Notes under the pieces: model-generated
Seen by the model: only the letters and a program-made list of their open reading frames with translations
Told to the model about the DNA's origin: nothing
Database searches by the model: none
Made by a program: the position numbers and the translations under genes
Shown here: piece by piece, positions 19,308-28,681 of the stretch
Layout of the letters: the number at the start of each line of letters is the position of its first letter
Position numbering within the stretch: position 1 is the first letter of the stretch
Assembly (NCBI RefSeq): GCF_014884965.1
Contig: NZ_JABTBO010000005.1
Location: 1-64,000 of the forward strand
Direction: 5' to 3'
DNA length: 64,000 nt
DNA from: Spirabiliibacterium mucosae
Lineage (GTDB): Bacteria; Pseudomonadota; Gammaproteobacteria; Enterobacterales; Pasteurellaceae

Positions 19308-20371
19308 TGTTTAAGCTCATCAGCTCGCCTCATGTTCACTCACGCCAGCTCACCGCGCACTTTATGCTGTGGGTGATGGTGGCGATGGTGCCCGCGATTG
19401 TGGTGATGTGTTATTTTTTCGGCTCCGGCGTGCTGGTACAAAGCGCGCTGGCCATGGCTTTTGCCTATGCCCTTGAGCTGCTCATCACCGTATTGCGCCG
19501 CAAGTCAGTGTTTTTTTATGTCAGTGATTTCAGCGTGCTGCTCACCGCCCTCATTTTGGCCGTGGCGATCCCGCCTTATGCGCCCTATTGGGTGATTTTG
19601 ATTGGCGTGTTTTGCGCTGTGGTGCTGGGCAAGCATGTTTATGGCGGCTTGGGGCAAAATCCGTTTAACCCTGCGATGGTCGGTTATGTGGTACTGTTGA
19701 TCTCATTCCCGCTGCAAATGACCAGCTGGATGCCACCCATTGCGCTGCTGCACGAGCCGCCGTCGCTGCATGATGCCGCCTCATTGATTTTCACAGGCCT
19801 GACCACCGACGGCTACAGCCAAGCGCAGCTGCTTGCCAGCATTGATGGCATCACCCAGGCCACACCGCTTGATAGCATCAAAACAGGCCTCAGCCATAAA
19901 GCGAATTTGCAAGAGCTGCTGAGTTCACCGATTTTCACCGCCGCGGGCTTGGCACACGGCTGGTGGCAAATCAACCTGGCATTTTTGCTCGGTGGGCTCT
20001 TTTTAGTGTGGAAAAAGATCATTCACTGGCAAACCCCGACCGCACTTTGCCTTGCGCTGTTGCTGTCTGCCTGTGGCAACTACCTCCTTGGCGCAGCCAA
20101 TGGGGTCAATCCGCTGGCCACCTTGATGAGTGGCGCAACTATGTTCTGCGCCTTTTTCATCGCAACCGACCCGGTGACAGGCTCCATCACACCGAAAGGC
20201 AAGTGGGTCTTTGGCGCGCTGGTCGGTTTTTTGATTTATATTATCCGCTATTATGCCAACTACCCCGACGGCGTGGCGTTTGCCATTTTGCTGGGCAATA
20301 TTTGCGTGCCGTTAATCGACCACTACACGCAGCCGGCCATATACGGCAGCAAAGGAGGCCGCGATGTTTAA
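19307..20371 (+). CDS. rsxD: Rsx/Rnf electron transport complex subunit D
   Basis: RsxD is a membrane subunit with covalently bound FMN. The 354-residue protein has two blocks of hydrophobic helices around a periplasmic loop. The loop carries QATPLD with Thr186, matching the Thr that binds FMN through phosphoester linkage in RnfD (family motif SGATPLD; here the first two residues are changed to Thr-Gln). [13 protein letters not shown] is conserved. It overlaps rsxC by one base and rsxG by eight. Confidence 0.95.
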   Translation: MFKLISSPHVHSRQLTAHFMLWVMVAMVPAIVVMCYFFGSGVLVQSALAMAFAYALELLITVLRRKSVFFYVSDFSVLLTALILAVAIPPYAPYWVILIGVFCAVVLGKHVYGGLGQNPFNPAMVGYVVLLISFPLQMTSWMPPIALLHEPPSLHDAASLIFTGLTTDGYSQAQLLASIDGITQATPLDSIKTGLSHKANLQELLSSPIFTAAGLAHGWWQINLAFLLGGLFLVWKKIIHWQTPTALCLALLLSACGNYLLGAANGVNPLATLMSGATMFCAFFIATDPVTGSITPKGKWVFGALVGFLIYIIRYYANYPDGVAFAILLGNICVPLIDHYTQPAIYGSKGGRDV

Positions 20372-20984
20372 AACCACACTGCGCTCGGCGCTGATTTTGG
20401 GCTTTGTGGCGTTGGCCTGCACCGCACTTTCCCTTGGCATTCATTTGATGACGCAATCACGCATCAACGCCCAGCGCCAAGCCCAGCAAGAGATGCTGCT
20501 CAACCAAGTGCTGCCTGCGGGCAGTTATAATAACGCGATTTTGCAAAGCTGCCTGAAACCGCACTTTGACTTTGCGCCCAATATTCAAGAGATTTTTGTG
20601 GCGAAAAAAGATGAGCAAGTGCAGGCCTACGCCATCAAAGCCGTGACAATGCAGGGCTATTCAGGCAAAATTGTGATCTTAATTGGCATCACGCCGGATG
20701 GCGAAATCCTCGGCGTGCGCGTGCTGGAGCACAAAGAAACACCTGGCCTGGGTGATAAAGTGGAAACGGCAAAATCCAACTGGATTTATGCCTTTAGCAA
20801 CAAGCTCTTTCGCTTAAACGACAGCGCCAAATGGGCGGTGAAAAAAGACGGCGGCGAGTTTGACCAATTTGCTGGCGCCACCATCACACCAAGAGCGGTG
20901 GTCAACACCGTGAAAGCCACCGCCATTGCGGTGCTTGAGCATATCCCGCCGAGCGCGTTATCTCGGCTGCAACCTTGTGAGTAA
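20364..20984 (+). CDS. rsxG: Rsx/Rnf electron transport complex subunit G
   Basis: RsxG has one N-terminal membrane anchor (about 8-27) and a periplasmic FMN-binding domain. The 206-residue protein carries [11 protein letters not shown], with Thr173 at the position that binds FMN covalently (usual motif SGAT; here Ser is Ala). [18 protein letters not shown] is the conserved segment before it. It overlaps rsxD by eight bases and is three bases from rsxE. Confidence 0.95.
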   Translation: MFKTTLRSALILGFVALACTALSLGIHLMTQSRINAQRQAQQEMLLNQVLPAGSYNNAILQSCLKPHFDFAPNIQEIFVAKKDEQVQAYAIKAVTMQGYSGKIVILIGITPDGEILGVRVLEHKETPGLGDKVETAKSNWIYAFSNKLFRLNDSAKWAVKKDGGEFDQFAGATITPRAVVNTVKATAIAVLEHIPPSALSRLQPCE

Positions 20985-20987
20985 ATT

Positions 20988-21680
20988 ATGGCAACTTCAG
21001 ACATCACCGTTGACGACACCCCCGTGGTGTTAGAAAAAATCACCACCGACTGGGCGGGCATTTTCCGCCAAGGGTTGTGGAGCAACAACTCGGCGTTGGT
21101 GCAACTGCTTGGGCTGTGCCCGCTGCTGGCGGTGTCTAGCTCGGTGACCAACGCGCTGGGCTTGGGGCTGGCGACCATGCTGGTGCTGATTTGCACCAAT
21201 GGTATTGTCTCTTTGTGCCGTCGCGCCATCCCGCATGAAATCCGCATTCCTATTTATGTGATGATCATCGCCACCATGGTGACCGCAGTGCAGCTGCTGA
21301 TGAACGCGTTTGTCTACGATCTTTACCTCGCCCTTGGGATTTTTATCCCGCTAATTGTGACCAACTGTATTGTGATTGGCCGCGCGGAGGCCTTTGCCTC
21401 GAAAAATCCGCTGGCGCCATCACTGTTTGACGGCTTTGCCATGGGCCTTGGCATGACACTGAGCTTGGTGCTGCTCGGCGCCATGCGTGAAGTGCTCGGC
21501 GCCGGCACGCTGTTTGCCGGCATGGAGCAGCTTTTTGGCCCGTGGGCAGCGAATTTGAAAATCACCGTGCTACACGTTGACACCGCCTTTTTGCTCGCCA
21601 TTTTGCCACCAGGCGCTTTTATTGGTTTGGGGCTGATTTTGGCGTTGAAAAACCTCCTTGATGACAAGCTGGCCAAATGA
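20988..21680 (+). CDS. rsxE: Rsx/Rnf electron transport complex subunit E
   Basis: RsxE is the RsxA-like integral membrane subunit. The 230-residue protein has about six helices, the paired motifs [22 protein letters not shown] and [19 protein letters not shown], and two Cys residues at the positions of the RnfA/RnfE membrane cluster. It overlaps nth by four bases, completing the rsxABCDGE-nth order seen in enteric bacteria and Haemophilus. Confidence 0.97.
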   Translation: MATSDITVDDTPVVLEKITTDWAGIFRQGLWSNNSALVQLLGLCPLLAVSSSVTNALGLGLATMLVLICTNGIVSLCRRAIPHEIRIPIYVMIIATMVTAVQLLMNAFVYDLYLALGIFIPLIVTNCIVIGRAEAFASKNPLAPSLFDGFAMGLGMTLSLVLLGAMREVLGAGTLFAGMEQLFGPWAANLKITVLHVDTAFLLAILPPGAFIGLGLILALKNLLDDKLAK

Positions 21681-22312
21681 ATAAGCAAAAACGCCTTGAG
21701 ATCTTAACGCGCCTGCGTGATGACAACCCGCACCCGACCACGGAGCTCAATTTTAGCTCGCCGTTTGAGCTGCTGATTGCGGTGATCTTATCCGCGCAGG
21801 CCACCGATAAAGGGGTCAACAAAGCCACCGCCAAGCTCTTCCCTGTCGCCAATACGGCTCAAGCCATTTATGACCTCGGCGTTGAGGGCTTGAAGGGTTA
21901 TATCAAAACCATCGGGCTTTTTAACAGCAAGGCGGAAAACATCATCAAAACCTGCGGCATTTTAGCCAGCCAATACCACGGCGAAGTGCCGGAAGATCGC
22001 CAAGCCCTTGAAGCGCTACCCGGCGTGGGGCGCAAAACGGCCAATGTGGTGCTCAACACCGCCTTTGGCTGGCCGACGATTGCCGTTGACACTCACATTT
22101 TCCGCGTGTGCAACCGCACAAAATTTGCTGTGGGCAAAGATGTGGTCAAAGTGGAGGAAAAATTGCTCAAAGTGGTGCCCGCTGAGTTTAAAGTGGACGT
22201 ACACCACTGGCTGATTTTGCACGGCCGCTACACCTGTGTGGCGCGCAAGCCGCGTTGTGGGGCGTGCATCATTGAAGATTTGTGCGAGTTTAAAGATAAA
22301 ACCGACTATTAA
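21677..22312 (+). CDS. nth: Endonuclease III
   Basis: Nth removes oxidised pyrimidines from DNA and cleaves at the abasic site. The 211-residue protein has the helix-hairpin-helix [12 protein letters not shown] with the catalytic Lys, the catalytic Asp in AVDTHIFRV, and the C-terminal 4Fe-4S loop with spacing C-x6-C-x2-C-x5-C. It is translationally coupled to rsxE (ATGA overlap) and its 3' end overlaps the convergent ynbE by four bases. Confidence 0.97.
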   Translation: MNKQKRLEILTRLRDDNPHPTTELNFSSPFELLIAVILSAQATDKGVNKATAKLFPVANTAQAIYDLGVEGLKGYIKTIGLFNSKAENIIKTCGILASQYHGEVPEDRQALEALPGVGRKTANVVLNTAFGWPTIAVDTHIFRVCNRTKFAVGKDVVKVEEKLLKVVPAEFKVDVHHWLILHGRYTCVARKPRCGACIIEDLCEFKDKTDY

Positions 22313-22491
22313 CGCGCAGGCGCTTTATCCAAAATCGCTTTGGTGTTGTTGTCGGTTTCAATTTGGATTTTATGATCCACCTCGACATTCAAATTCACCG
22401 TGATACCCGTTTTAGGCGTTTCCAGCTGAATTTTGGGGGTGCAGGCGCACAGCAATAAAAGTGCGGTCGCAGGAAAAATCAATCTCATCAC
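22309..22491 (-). CDS. ynbE: YnbE-like outer membrane lipoprotein
   Basis: A 60-residue lipoprotein: hydrophobic signal with lipobox LCAC (lipid-modified Cys17), then a short domain with TPKTGITVNLNVEVDHKI matching the YnbE pattern. YnbE works with the AsmA-like YdbH and with YdbL in phospholipid transport to the outer membrane in E. coli. The start overlaps the ydbH stop by four bases (ATGA). No ydbL is present after it; the convergent nth follows directly. Confidence 0.88.
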   Translation of the reverse strand: MMRLIFPATALLLLCACTPKIQLETPKTGITVNLNVEVDHKIQIETDNNTKAILDKAPAR

Positions 22492-25208
22492 TTCTCTCTC
22501 ATCTGTTGTTGCTCAAGCAAATACTCCAATTGCTGCTCTAGGGTATTGCCAAAGTTGATAGAATACCACAAATCAAACAGGTTCTCTTTGTGGGTATAAT
22601 TGAGTGTCACCGGGTTGCCTTGGGCGTTGGTGGCATGAATTTTGGCATCCATTAGCCCGAGGCCATTGTGGCGCAAATTCACTTTGATGTTGGAGTCAAA
22701 CACGTCCATTTCATGCAAAATATCGAGCAAAATTTGCTCCGTCATGCCGCCTTTGGCCTTCACCTGCGCCACCAGCTCAGGGCTGAGTTTAATGTGCCAT
22801 TGATTGCCTTGCTCGATCACGCCATCACAAATAATGCACTGTTTGCCGTTGATCCAAAACGGCAAATCGGCGTTGAGCAAGCCCGTAGCGCTGATTTGGT
22901 TGTATTGCAACAAGCTCAGTACTTGGGCTAAATCAATCTGGTGGAGTTTGAAATGTGCCACATGGCGTTGCGGCAGCGCAAAGCGGTTGACGCTCAGCTC
23001 TCCGCCGAGCAGCTCAAGGCGCAATTGCGAGAGCTTAAGCGGCTTTTTGGCGCTGTAAGGGTAATCCCCCTGCACTTTGACCGAGAGATTATTCACCTTC
23101 AGCCCGTTGTTTTCAATCTCCGCCACGTGCACCGCCACGGGCCCTTTCACGCCGAGTTGCACGTGTTGATCGGCATAGCGATACGGCAGCGAAAACTCAA
23201 TGCCTTTGATCTCGCCGTCTGGCAGCTTGATTCGCCCGCCTTCAATGGCAAAGTGGCCACCAGCAATCGCCCCTTGCTCTGGCGTGATGGAAAACGCCGT
23301 TTGCCCGCGGATTTTGCCTTGTTTAATCAGCCAATCCATCTTCGGCGGGAAGAGTGACTGAAACACCGCCGCTGATTGCTCAGGCCAATAAATATTGCCT
23401 TTCACGCGCTGATCGCGGTAGCTGGCATAAAGCGTGATCGGCCCCAAGGTGTTGGCGCGCAGCACGCCTTTAAGCGCAAGATGGGAAAAATCAGGCCCGG
23501 CCATCGAAACAATCATCTCAGGCTTTTCAAACCGCCCGCCGTAATCAAGATCAATGCTGCTATTGCGCACCACAAGGCCACCTAGCAAATCGTCATTTTG
23601 GTAATCCCAGTGAATCGGCTGGGCAATGGTCATCGCCAGCGGCTGCACCTTCACGCCGGGCAGGGTAAAGGCGGTCATCTGGCCGTCAAATTGGTGAATA
23701 TCAATGCGGTTGTCCTGCCACTGGCCACGGCCTTGCAGCGAGAGCTGACTGCCAAGCACCTTCACGCCCGCGCTACCCCAAAACTTCCACTGCCACAAAT
23801 TCGCCACCGCGGGGCTTGTCACGCCACTGGCCGACCGCACTTTGAAGATCGACTGAATGCCCGCGATGAACTCATAGGCCTTGCCATCAAGGTGCAAATC
23901 AATCTTGTCAAACTGATCCGTCTGCCCTTTCAAAATCGCCTGCAGCCGCCCGTCAACGCCATAAGGGCTGACACTCACGCCCGCCAGTGGCAAGCGCAGT
24001 TCTTGCAAGTTGATGTAATCAGTTTTGCCCTGCATGCGCAGCAGTGAGCCCGACAAAAAGCGCAAGTGCGGTTCGTTTACCGCGCCTTCAAGGTGCATCG
24101 GCAATTGGGCATAAAACACCGCATCGCCCGATTTCACGTTGCCGTTGGCCTGCAACGGCAGCTGCCAAGTGCCGTTTTCAAGCCGCCCGTCTTTGCCTTG
24201 CAGCACGATCACGCCTTTGCCCTTTTCACCGTTGGTGAGGATCGACAGGCGGAAATTGAGCGCCACCCCACGCCCTGCGAGCAAGTCCGCTTGGCTGTCG
24301 GCGGCAATATCCACGTCGACAAAGCCGTTGACGGGCTGCGGCAAGTTTTTATCCCAGCCAAACGCGGCTTTTTCAATCCGCAGGCCATTGCCACGCCACT
24401 CAAAAGGCACGCTTAAGCGCTTTTCATCTTGCCCGTCAACGTGCTCAAAGGCGCTCAGCGTGCCCTTTTTGCCCGCCCAATCGAGCGTAATCTTGCCTTG
24501 CGGGATAATCAAATCGGCGTTTTGCCAGCGGTACGCCACCTGCGCGTTTTCAGGCAATTCATTGAGGTTATCCGCCAGCGTGGTGGCAAAGGCAACGTCG
24601 TGATCCATCCCGTCCACGCCGCGATAGGTGGCCTCGCCTTGGAGTGTGTGATCGCGCAATGTGGCATGGGCGTTGATCAGTTGCTCATCGCCTGCAAGGC
24701 TGGTGATATCGAGTGCGAGCCCGTCGGCAGTTTGCGCCAGTGTGACCGCACTTTCACTGTGCAAAATCGCCTGCAAGTGGACATTGGAAACATCATCAAC
24801 ATGGCTAAAGGTGAGGTGCTCAATCGCGGCACTGCCCACGGGCAGCAAGGCGGCGACTTTGCTCAATGAAGGCGGCTCATTTGATGATGCCTGCCCGCCG
24901 CCGAGGGTTTGCGCGCAGGCGTAATTAACATTCGCACGCTCAGCTTGCAAGCGGCGCTCGCGCCAGCGAAATTCGGTGTTGTCTAACTCCAGCAGCAAGC
25001 ACTGTTCTTTTTCGTTATAAAGCTGAAAGTGCGCCAGTGCAAGCCCCTGGCGTGAAATCTCAAGTTTCGGCTGCCACGCCACGCGAAAATCCGGCGCTAA
25101 AAAGTGGTTCGCGACTTTTTGCAAGCCACCACCAAAAAGCGCCCAGCCACCAATGCCGACCACCGCCAGCACCAGCGCGCCTATGCCGACAAGCCACTTT
25201 TTGCCCAT
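22488..25208 (-). CDS. ydbH: YdbH-like AsmA-family phospholipid transport protein
   Basis: A 906-residue protein with one N-terminal membrane segment (about 5-24) and a long periplasmic part predicted to be mostly beta, as in the AsmA-like bridges that carry phospholipids between the membranes. The C-terminal third has the YdbH/DUF-type segments GLLNADLPFWINGK and GLMDAKIHATNAQGNPVTLNYTHKENLFDL. The start at 25208 (MGKKWLVGIG) overlaps the upstream stop as TAATG; a longer frame to 25262 runs into that gene. The ydbH-ynbE pair matches the enteric operon except that ydbL is missing here. Confidence 0.88.
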   Translation of the reverse strand: MGKKWLVGIGALVLAVVGIGGWALFGGGLQKVANHFLAPDFRVAWQPKLEISRQGLALAHFQLYNEKEQCLLLELDNTEFRWRERRLQAERANVNYACAQTLGGGQASSNEPPSLSKVAALLPVGSAAIEHLTFSHVDDVSNVHLQAILHSESAVTLAQTADGLALDITSLAGDEQLINAHATLRDHTLQGEATYRGVDGMDHDVAFATTLADNLNELPENAQVAYRWQNADLIIPQGKITLDWAGKKGTLSAFEHVDGQDEKRLSVPFEWRGNGLRIEKAAFGWDKNLPQPVNGFVDVDIAADSQADLLAGRGVALNFRLSILTNGEKGKGVIVLQGKDGRLENGTWQLPLQANGNVKSGDAVFYAQLPMHLEGAVNEPHLRFLSGSLLRMQGKTDYINLQELRLPLAGVSVSPYGVDGRLQAILKGQTDQFDKIDLHLDGKAYEFIAGIQSIFKVRSASGVTSPAVANLWQWKFWGSAGVKVLGSQLSLQGRGQWQDNRIDIHQFDGQMTAFTLPGVKVQPLAMTIAQPIHWDYQNDDLLGGLVVRNSSIDLDYGGRFEKPEMIVSMAGPDFSHLALKGVLRANTLGPITLYASYRDQRVKGNIYWPEQSAAVFQSLFPPKMDWLIKQGKIRGQTAFSITPEQGAIAGGHFAIEGGRIKLPDGEIKGIEFSLPYRYADQHVQLGVKGPVAVHVAEIENNGLKVNNLSVKVQGDYPYSAKKPLKLSQLRLELLGGELSVNRFALPQRHVAHFKLHQIDLAQVLSLLQYNQISATGLLNADLPFWINGKQCIICDGVIEQGNQWHIKLSPELVAQVKAKGGMTEQILLDILHEMDVFDSNIKVNLRHNGLGLMDAKIHATNAQGNPVTLNYTHKENLFDLWYSINFGNTLEQQLEYLLEQQQMREK

Positions 25209-25990
25209 TACAGATTCGCCCACACAAAGGTTAACGGCAGCGCCAAACTCACCGCCAGCCAAACCGCACTTTGCTCTTTGCCCGCGGGCTTTTGCTTAAG
25301 CAGCGTGCGGGCAATCAATCCTGCGAGCAATAAATGCAGTGCAAAATAGAGCGCGCTTGGCCCAATGCGCAGCATCAACGCTTGGCCGGTGAAATAGGCG
25401 CTGGCTAACATTACTAAAGTAAACAGCACGTTGACTATTAGCATCAGCAGCATCACCACTGGCAGCAGCGCGATAAAATTGGCCAGCCGGCTGCGCGCAA
25501 GTTGCAGCGCGTAATAGGCCAACATGAGGCCAATCAGCAGCTGATTAAATGGGCTGAGCACCACCCAGGTCTGGCTATTGATGCGATAAAGCAACAGCGC
25601 ATAACACACCAGCCCCAGGCTGCCTGAAATGGCACCAAAGAGCAAAATGGCTTGGCGCAATTGCGGCTCTTTCGGTTGGCGGAAGGTGCTAAACGTGAGC
25701 AGGAGGCCGGCGAGCGCTTGCCAAATTTGCGGCACAAACGGCTTGTGCAGGCAGGCGAGCAGCACCAGCGCCCAATAAAGGGAAAAAAAGAGCTCGACAC
25801 GGGAAAGCCGCCCACGTTGGCCGGGGCAAATTTCACCTTTTGCGAAAACCAAATGCAAAATACCTTGCCCACACAACACCGCGGCGGAAAACAGCGCAAA
25901 AAAGCGGCTGTCGGCATGATTCACCCGCAGGGCGTAAAACAGCGCCTCGAAAGCGATTAAAAGCGCAATGGGCGCGAGTGAAAAAAACAA
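25208..25990 (-). CDS. Polytopic membrane protein of unknown function
   Basis: A 260-residue protein with about eight hydrophobic segments through its whole length, linked by short loops. I do not recognise a named family or any catalytic motif. Its stop is fused to the ydbH start (TAATG), so it is translated just ahead of ydbH and ynbE. A role in the envelope or lipid-trafficking process of those genes is a reasonable inference but untested. An uptake core lies at its 5' end. Confidence 0.75.
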   Translation of the reverse strand: MFFSLAPIALLIAFEALFYALRVNHADSRFFALFSAAVLCGQGILHLVFAKGEICPGQRGRLSRVELFFSLYWALVLLACLHKPFVPQIWQALAGLLLTFSTFRQPKEPQLRQAILLFGAISGSLGLVCYALLLYRINSQTWVVLSPFNQLLIGLMLAYYALQLARSRLANFIALLPVVMLLMLIVNVLFTLVMLASAYFTGQALMLRIGPSALYFALHLLLAGLIARTLLKQKPAGKEQSAVWLAVSLALPLTFVWANL

Positions 25991-26106
25991 AGTGCGGTTT
26001 TATGCTCGGATTGCTGCGACATCAAAAACTCAATATGTTAGAATAGGGCTAATTTTTTGATTATAGCAAAACTTAAAGTTAATTTCGCTTTTAATAGGAG
26101 TGGATT

Positions 26107-26514
26107 ATGCGAATTTTACATACTATGTTACGGGTTGGGAACTTAGATCGTTCAGTAGATTTTTACACCAACGTGCTCGGCATGCGTGTGCTGCGCACCA
26201 GCGAAAACACTGAATATAAATATACGCTGGCCTTTGTGGGCTACGACGATGAAGATTCCAGCTCCGTGATTGAGCTCACCTACAACTGGGGCGTGGAAAG
26301 CTACGATCTCGGCACCGCCTACGGCCACATTGCCATCGGCGTGGATGATATTTACGCCACTTGTGAGCGCGTGAAAGCCGCTGGCGGCAACGTCACCCGC
26401 GAGCCGGGCCCTGTGAAAGGTGGCTCAACCGTGATCGCTTTTGTGGAAGACCCAGACGGCTACAAAATCGAATTTATTGAAAACAAACAAGCCAAAGCGG
26501 CGCTAGGTTATTAA
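26107..26514 (+). CDS. gloA: Lactoylglutathione lyase (glyoxalase I)
   Basis: GloA isomerises the methylglyoxal-glutathione adduct to S-lactoylglutathione. The 135-residue protein matches E. coli GloA residue for residue at the four metal ligands: His5, Glu56, His74 and Glu122. This is the short bacterial form, usually nickel-dependent. A TAGGAG ribosome site precedes the ATG. An intrinsic terminator follows, then rnt, the conserved gloA-rnt neighbourhood. Confidence 0.97.
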   Translation: MRILHTMLRVGNLDRSVDFYTNVLGMRVLRTSENTEYKYTLAFVGYDDEDSSSVIELTYNWGVESYDLGTAYGHIAIGVDDIYATCERVKAAGGNVTREPGPVKGGSTVIAFVEDPDGYKIEFIENKQAKAALGY

Positions 26515-26519
26515 TTCCT

Positions 26520-26540
26520 GCCCACACCCGTGGGCTTTTT
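26520..26540 (+). terminator. Intrinsic terminator after gloA
   Basis: GCCCAC (26520-26525) and GTGGGC (26530-26535) form a 6-bp stem with loop ACCC followed by five T. It lies just past the gloA stop and only nine bases before the rnt start, so some readthrough into rnt is plausible. Confidence 0.75.
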
Positions 26541-26548
26541 GAGTATTT

Positions 26549-27205
26549 ATGACTGAACAAAAAAACCCTGTCACAATTGATTACAATCTTTTAAAGCATC
26601 GCTTTCGCGGCTATTTCCCTGTGATTATCGACGTTGAAACCGCAGGCTTTAATGCCAAAAGTGACGCTTTATTAGAGCTTGCAGCCATCACGTTAAAAAT
26701 GGACGCGCAAGGCTTGTTGCACATTGATGAGCAGTGCCACTTTCACATTGAGCCGTTTGAGGGCGCAACAATCAACCCTGATTCGCTCAAATTCAACGGT
26801 ATCGACATTGAAAACCCGCTGCGCGGCGCGGTGAAGGAAGATCACGCCCTCGGCGAGCTGTTTCGCCTGGTGCGCCGCACCCAAAAAGCCGCCGATTGCA
26901 AGCGTTCGATCATGGTCGCGCACAATGCCGCGTTTGACCACAGCTTTGTGATGGCGGCCGCCGAGCGCTGCGAGCTCAAACGCAACCCCTTCCACCCGTT
27001 TGCCACCTTTGACACCGCCACGCTTGGCGCGTTTATGTTCGGCAACAATGTGTTGGTCAAAGCCTGCCAAGCTGCTGAGATCGAATTTGATCAAAAACAA
27101 GCCCACGGCGCGTTGTACGACACCCAAAAAACGGCAGAATTATTTTGCTTCATGGTGAATTATCTAAAAATTCATCACGGATCGCCTCTTTTTAGTACAC
27201 CTTAA
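26549..27205 (+). CDS. rnt: Ribonuclease T
   Basis: RNase T is a DEDD-family 3'-5' exoribonuclease that trims tRNA and other stable RNAs. The 218-residue protein has the three exonuclease motifs: [10 protein letters not shown] (Asp, Glu), [11 protein letters not shown] (Asp), and [11 protein letters not shown] (His, Asp of the DEDDh type). The length is typical. Confidence 0.97.
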   Translation: MTEQKNPVTIDYNLLKHRFRGYFPVIIDVETAGFNAKSDALLELAAITLKMDAQGLLHIDEQCHFHIEPFEGATINPDSLKFNGIDIENPLRGAVKEDHALGELFRLVRRTQKAADCKRSIMVAHNAAFDHSFVMAAAERCELKRNPFHPFATFDTATLGAFMFGNNVLVKACQAAEIEFDQKQAHGALYDTQKTAELFCFMVNYLKIHHGSPLFSTP

Positions 27206-27273
27206 GGCGTTATTTAGGTAAAATCAGCTTTCATTTTTTGTCTTTTCTTATTTTAACCTTACAGGAACACACT

Positions 27274-28632
27274 ATGTTATTTGCAAATAATGTTGTGATC
27301 TCCATCATTGTGCTGCTGGCGTTGAGCCTGATGCGCATCAACGTGGTGATTGCACTGATTATTTCAGCGCTCGTGGCAGGCTTGATGGGCGGCATGGACA
27401 TCGGCAACACTGTCAACACCTTCACCGACGGGCTCGGTGGCGGTGCGGCCGTGGCGATGAACTACGCCATTCTCGGCGCTTTTGCCGTGGCGATTTCCAA
27501 ATCCGGCTTGACCGATTTGCTCGCCGTGAAAGTGATCAAAAAACTCGGCCAAACGCCAAGCCAAACCGCACTTTTCTGGTTTAAATATTTTATTATCGTT
27601 CTGCTGCTGCTCTTTGCGGTGTCTTCGCAAAACTTACTGCCGGTACACATTGCCTTTATCCCAATTGTGGTGCCACCATTGTTGGATATCATGAACCGCT
27701 TGAAGCTCGACCGCCGCGCGGTGGCCTGCGCCCTGACCTTTGGCTTGACTGCCACCTACATGATCCTGCCGGTCGGCTTTGGTAAAATCTTTATCGACAA
27801 CATTATCGTGACCAAAATCAACGAAGCCGGCGCCGAATTTGGCCTGCAAACCTCCGCGGCACAAGTGAGCAGCGCGATGTTGATCCCCGTCACGGGCATG
27901 ATTTTGGGCTTGCTCTTCGCTATTTTTGTTAGCTACCGCAAAGCGCGTAACTACGACACCAACACCCCAGAGCCAAGCAGCGCCGAGATTGAAGCGCGCG
28001 TGGCGCACATCAAGTCATACCATGTGGTCATCAGCTTGGTGGCGATTTTAGTCACCTTTGGCTTGCAGCTTTATACCGATTCCATCATCGTCGGCGGCTT
28101 GGCAGGCTTGTGCATCTTCGCACTCGGTGGCATTTTCAAACTCAAAGAAAGCAACGACGTGTTCCAACAAGGCTTGCGCTTGATGGCGATGATCGGTTTT
28201 GTGATGATTGCCGCCTCAGGCTTTGCCAGCGTAATCAAAGCCACCGACGGCGTTTCCGCCTTGGTGCAAACCTTCAGCGAAACCATCGGCAGCGACAACA
28301 AAGGCTGGGCCGCCTTGCTGATGTTGCTTATCGGGCTTTTCATCACCATGGGGATCGGCTCATCTTTTTCCACCGTGCCGATCATCACCACCATTTACAT
28401 CCCAATTTGCATCACCCTCGGCTTCAGCCCATTGGCAACCGTGGCGATTGTGGGCGTTTCTGCCGCCCTCGGTGACGCAGGCTCACCTGCCTCCGACTCC
28501 ACTTTGGGGCCAACGTCCGGTCTTAACGCCGACGGCAAGCACGACCACATCTGGGACACCGTGGTGCCAACCTTCTTGCACTTCAACATCCCGCTGGTCC
28601 TCTTCGGCTGGATCGCCGCGATGGTGCTCTAA
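27274..28632 (+). CDS. Na+/H+ antiporter-family membrane protein
   Basis: A 452-residue protein with about eleven to twelve membrane segments and the features of the YuiF-like Na+/H+ antiporter family (start MLFANNVVISIIVLLALSLM; LMGGMDIGNTVNTFTDGLGG; DAGSPASDSTLGPTSGLNADGKHDHIWDT near the end). Substrate assignment is by family only; amino-acid transport has also been proposed for related proteins. I use the ATG at 27274, after ACAGGA, rather than 27238. It ends in a hairpin made of inverted uptake cores. Confidence 0.85.
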   Translation: MLFANNVVISIIVLLALSLMRINVVIALIISALVAGLMGGMDIGNTVNTFTDGLGGGAAVAMNYAILGAFAVAISKSGLTDLLAVKVIKKLGQTPSQTALFWFKYFIIVLLLLFAVSSQNLLPVHIAFIPIVVPPLLDIMNRLKLDRRAVACALTFGLTATYMILPVGFGKIFIDNIIVTKINEAGAEFGLQTSAAQVSSAMLIPVTGMILGLLFAIFVSYRKARNYDTNTPEPSSAEIEARVAHIKSYHVVISLVAILVTFGLQLYTDSIIVGGLAGLCIFALGGIFKLKESNDVFQQGLRLMAMIGFVMIAASGFASVIKATDGVSALVQTFSETIGSDNKGWAALLMLLIGLFITMGIGSSFSTVPIITTIYIPICITLGFSPLATVAIVGVSAALGDAGSPASDSTLGPTSGLNADGKHDHIWDTVVPTFLHFNIPLVLFGWIAAMVL

Positions 28633-28643
28633 CCTCTAAACTC

Positions 28644-28673
28644 AAAGTGCGGTCTGACCGCACTTTTGTTTTT
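28644..28673. terminator. Terminator made of inverted DNA uptake cores
   Basis: AAAGTGCGG (28644-28652) and CCGCACTTT (28658-28666) pair around loop TCTGA and are followed on the plus strand by a T-rich tract. Paired uptake sequences used as terminators are known in Haemophilus and Neisseria. It separates the antiporter gene from the convergent sulfatase. Confidence 0.8.
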
Positions 28674-28681
28674 GAGTTAGC

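Noticed and set aside
18559-19320. Long open frames opposite the rsxC tail
   Set aside because: They are produced by the repetitive, biased codon content of the RsxC repeats. They lack ribosome sites and only mirror the repeat period.
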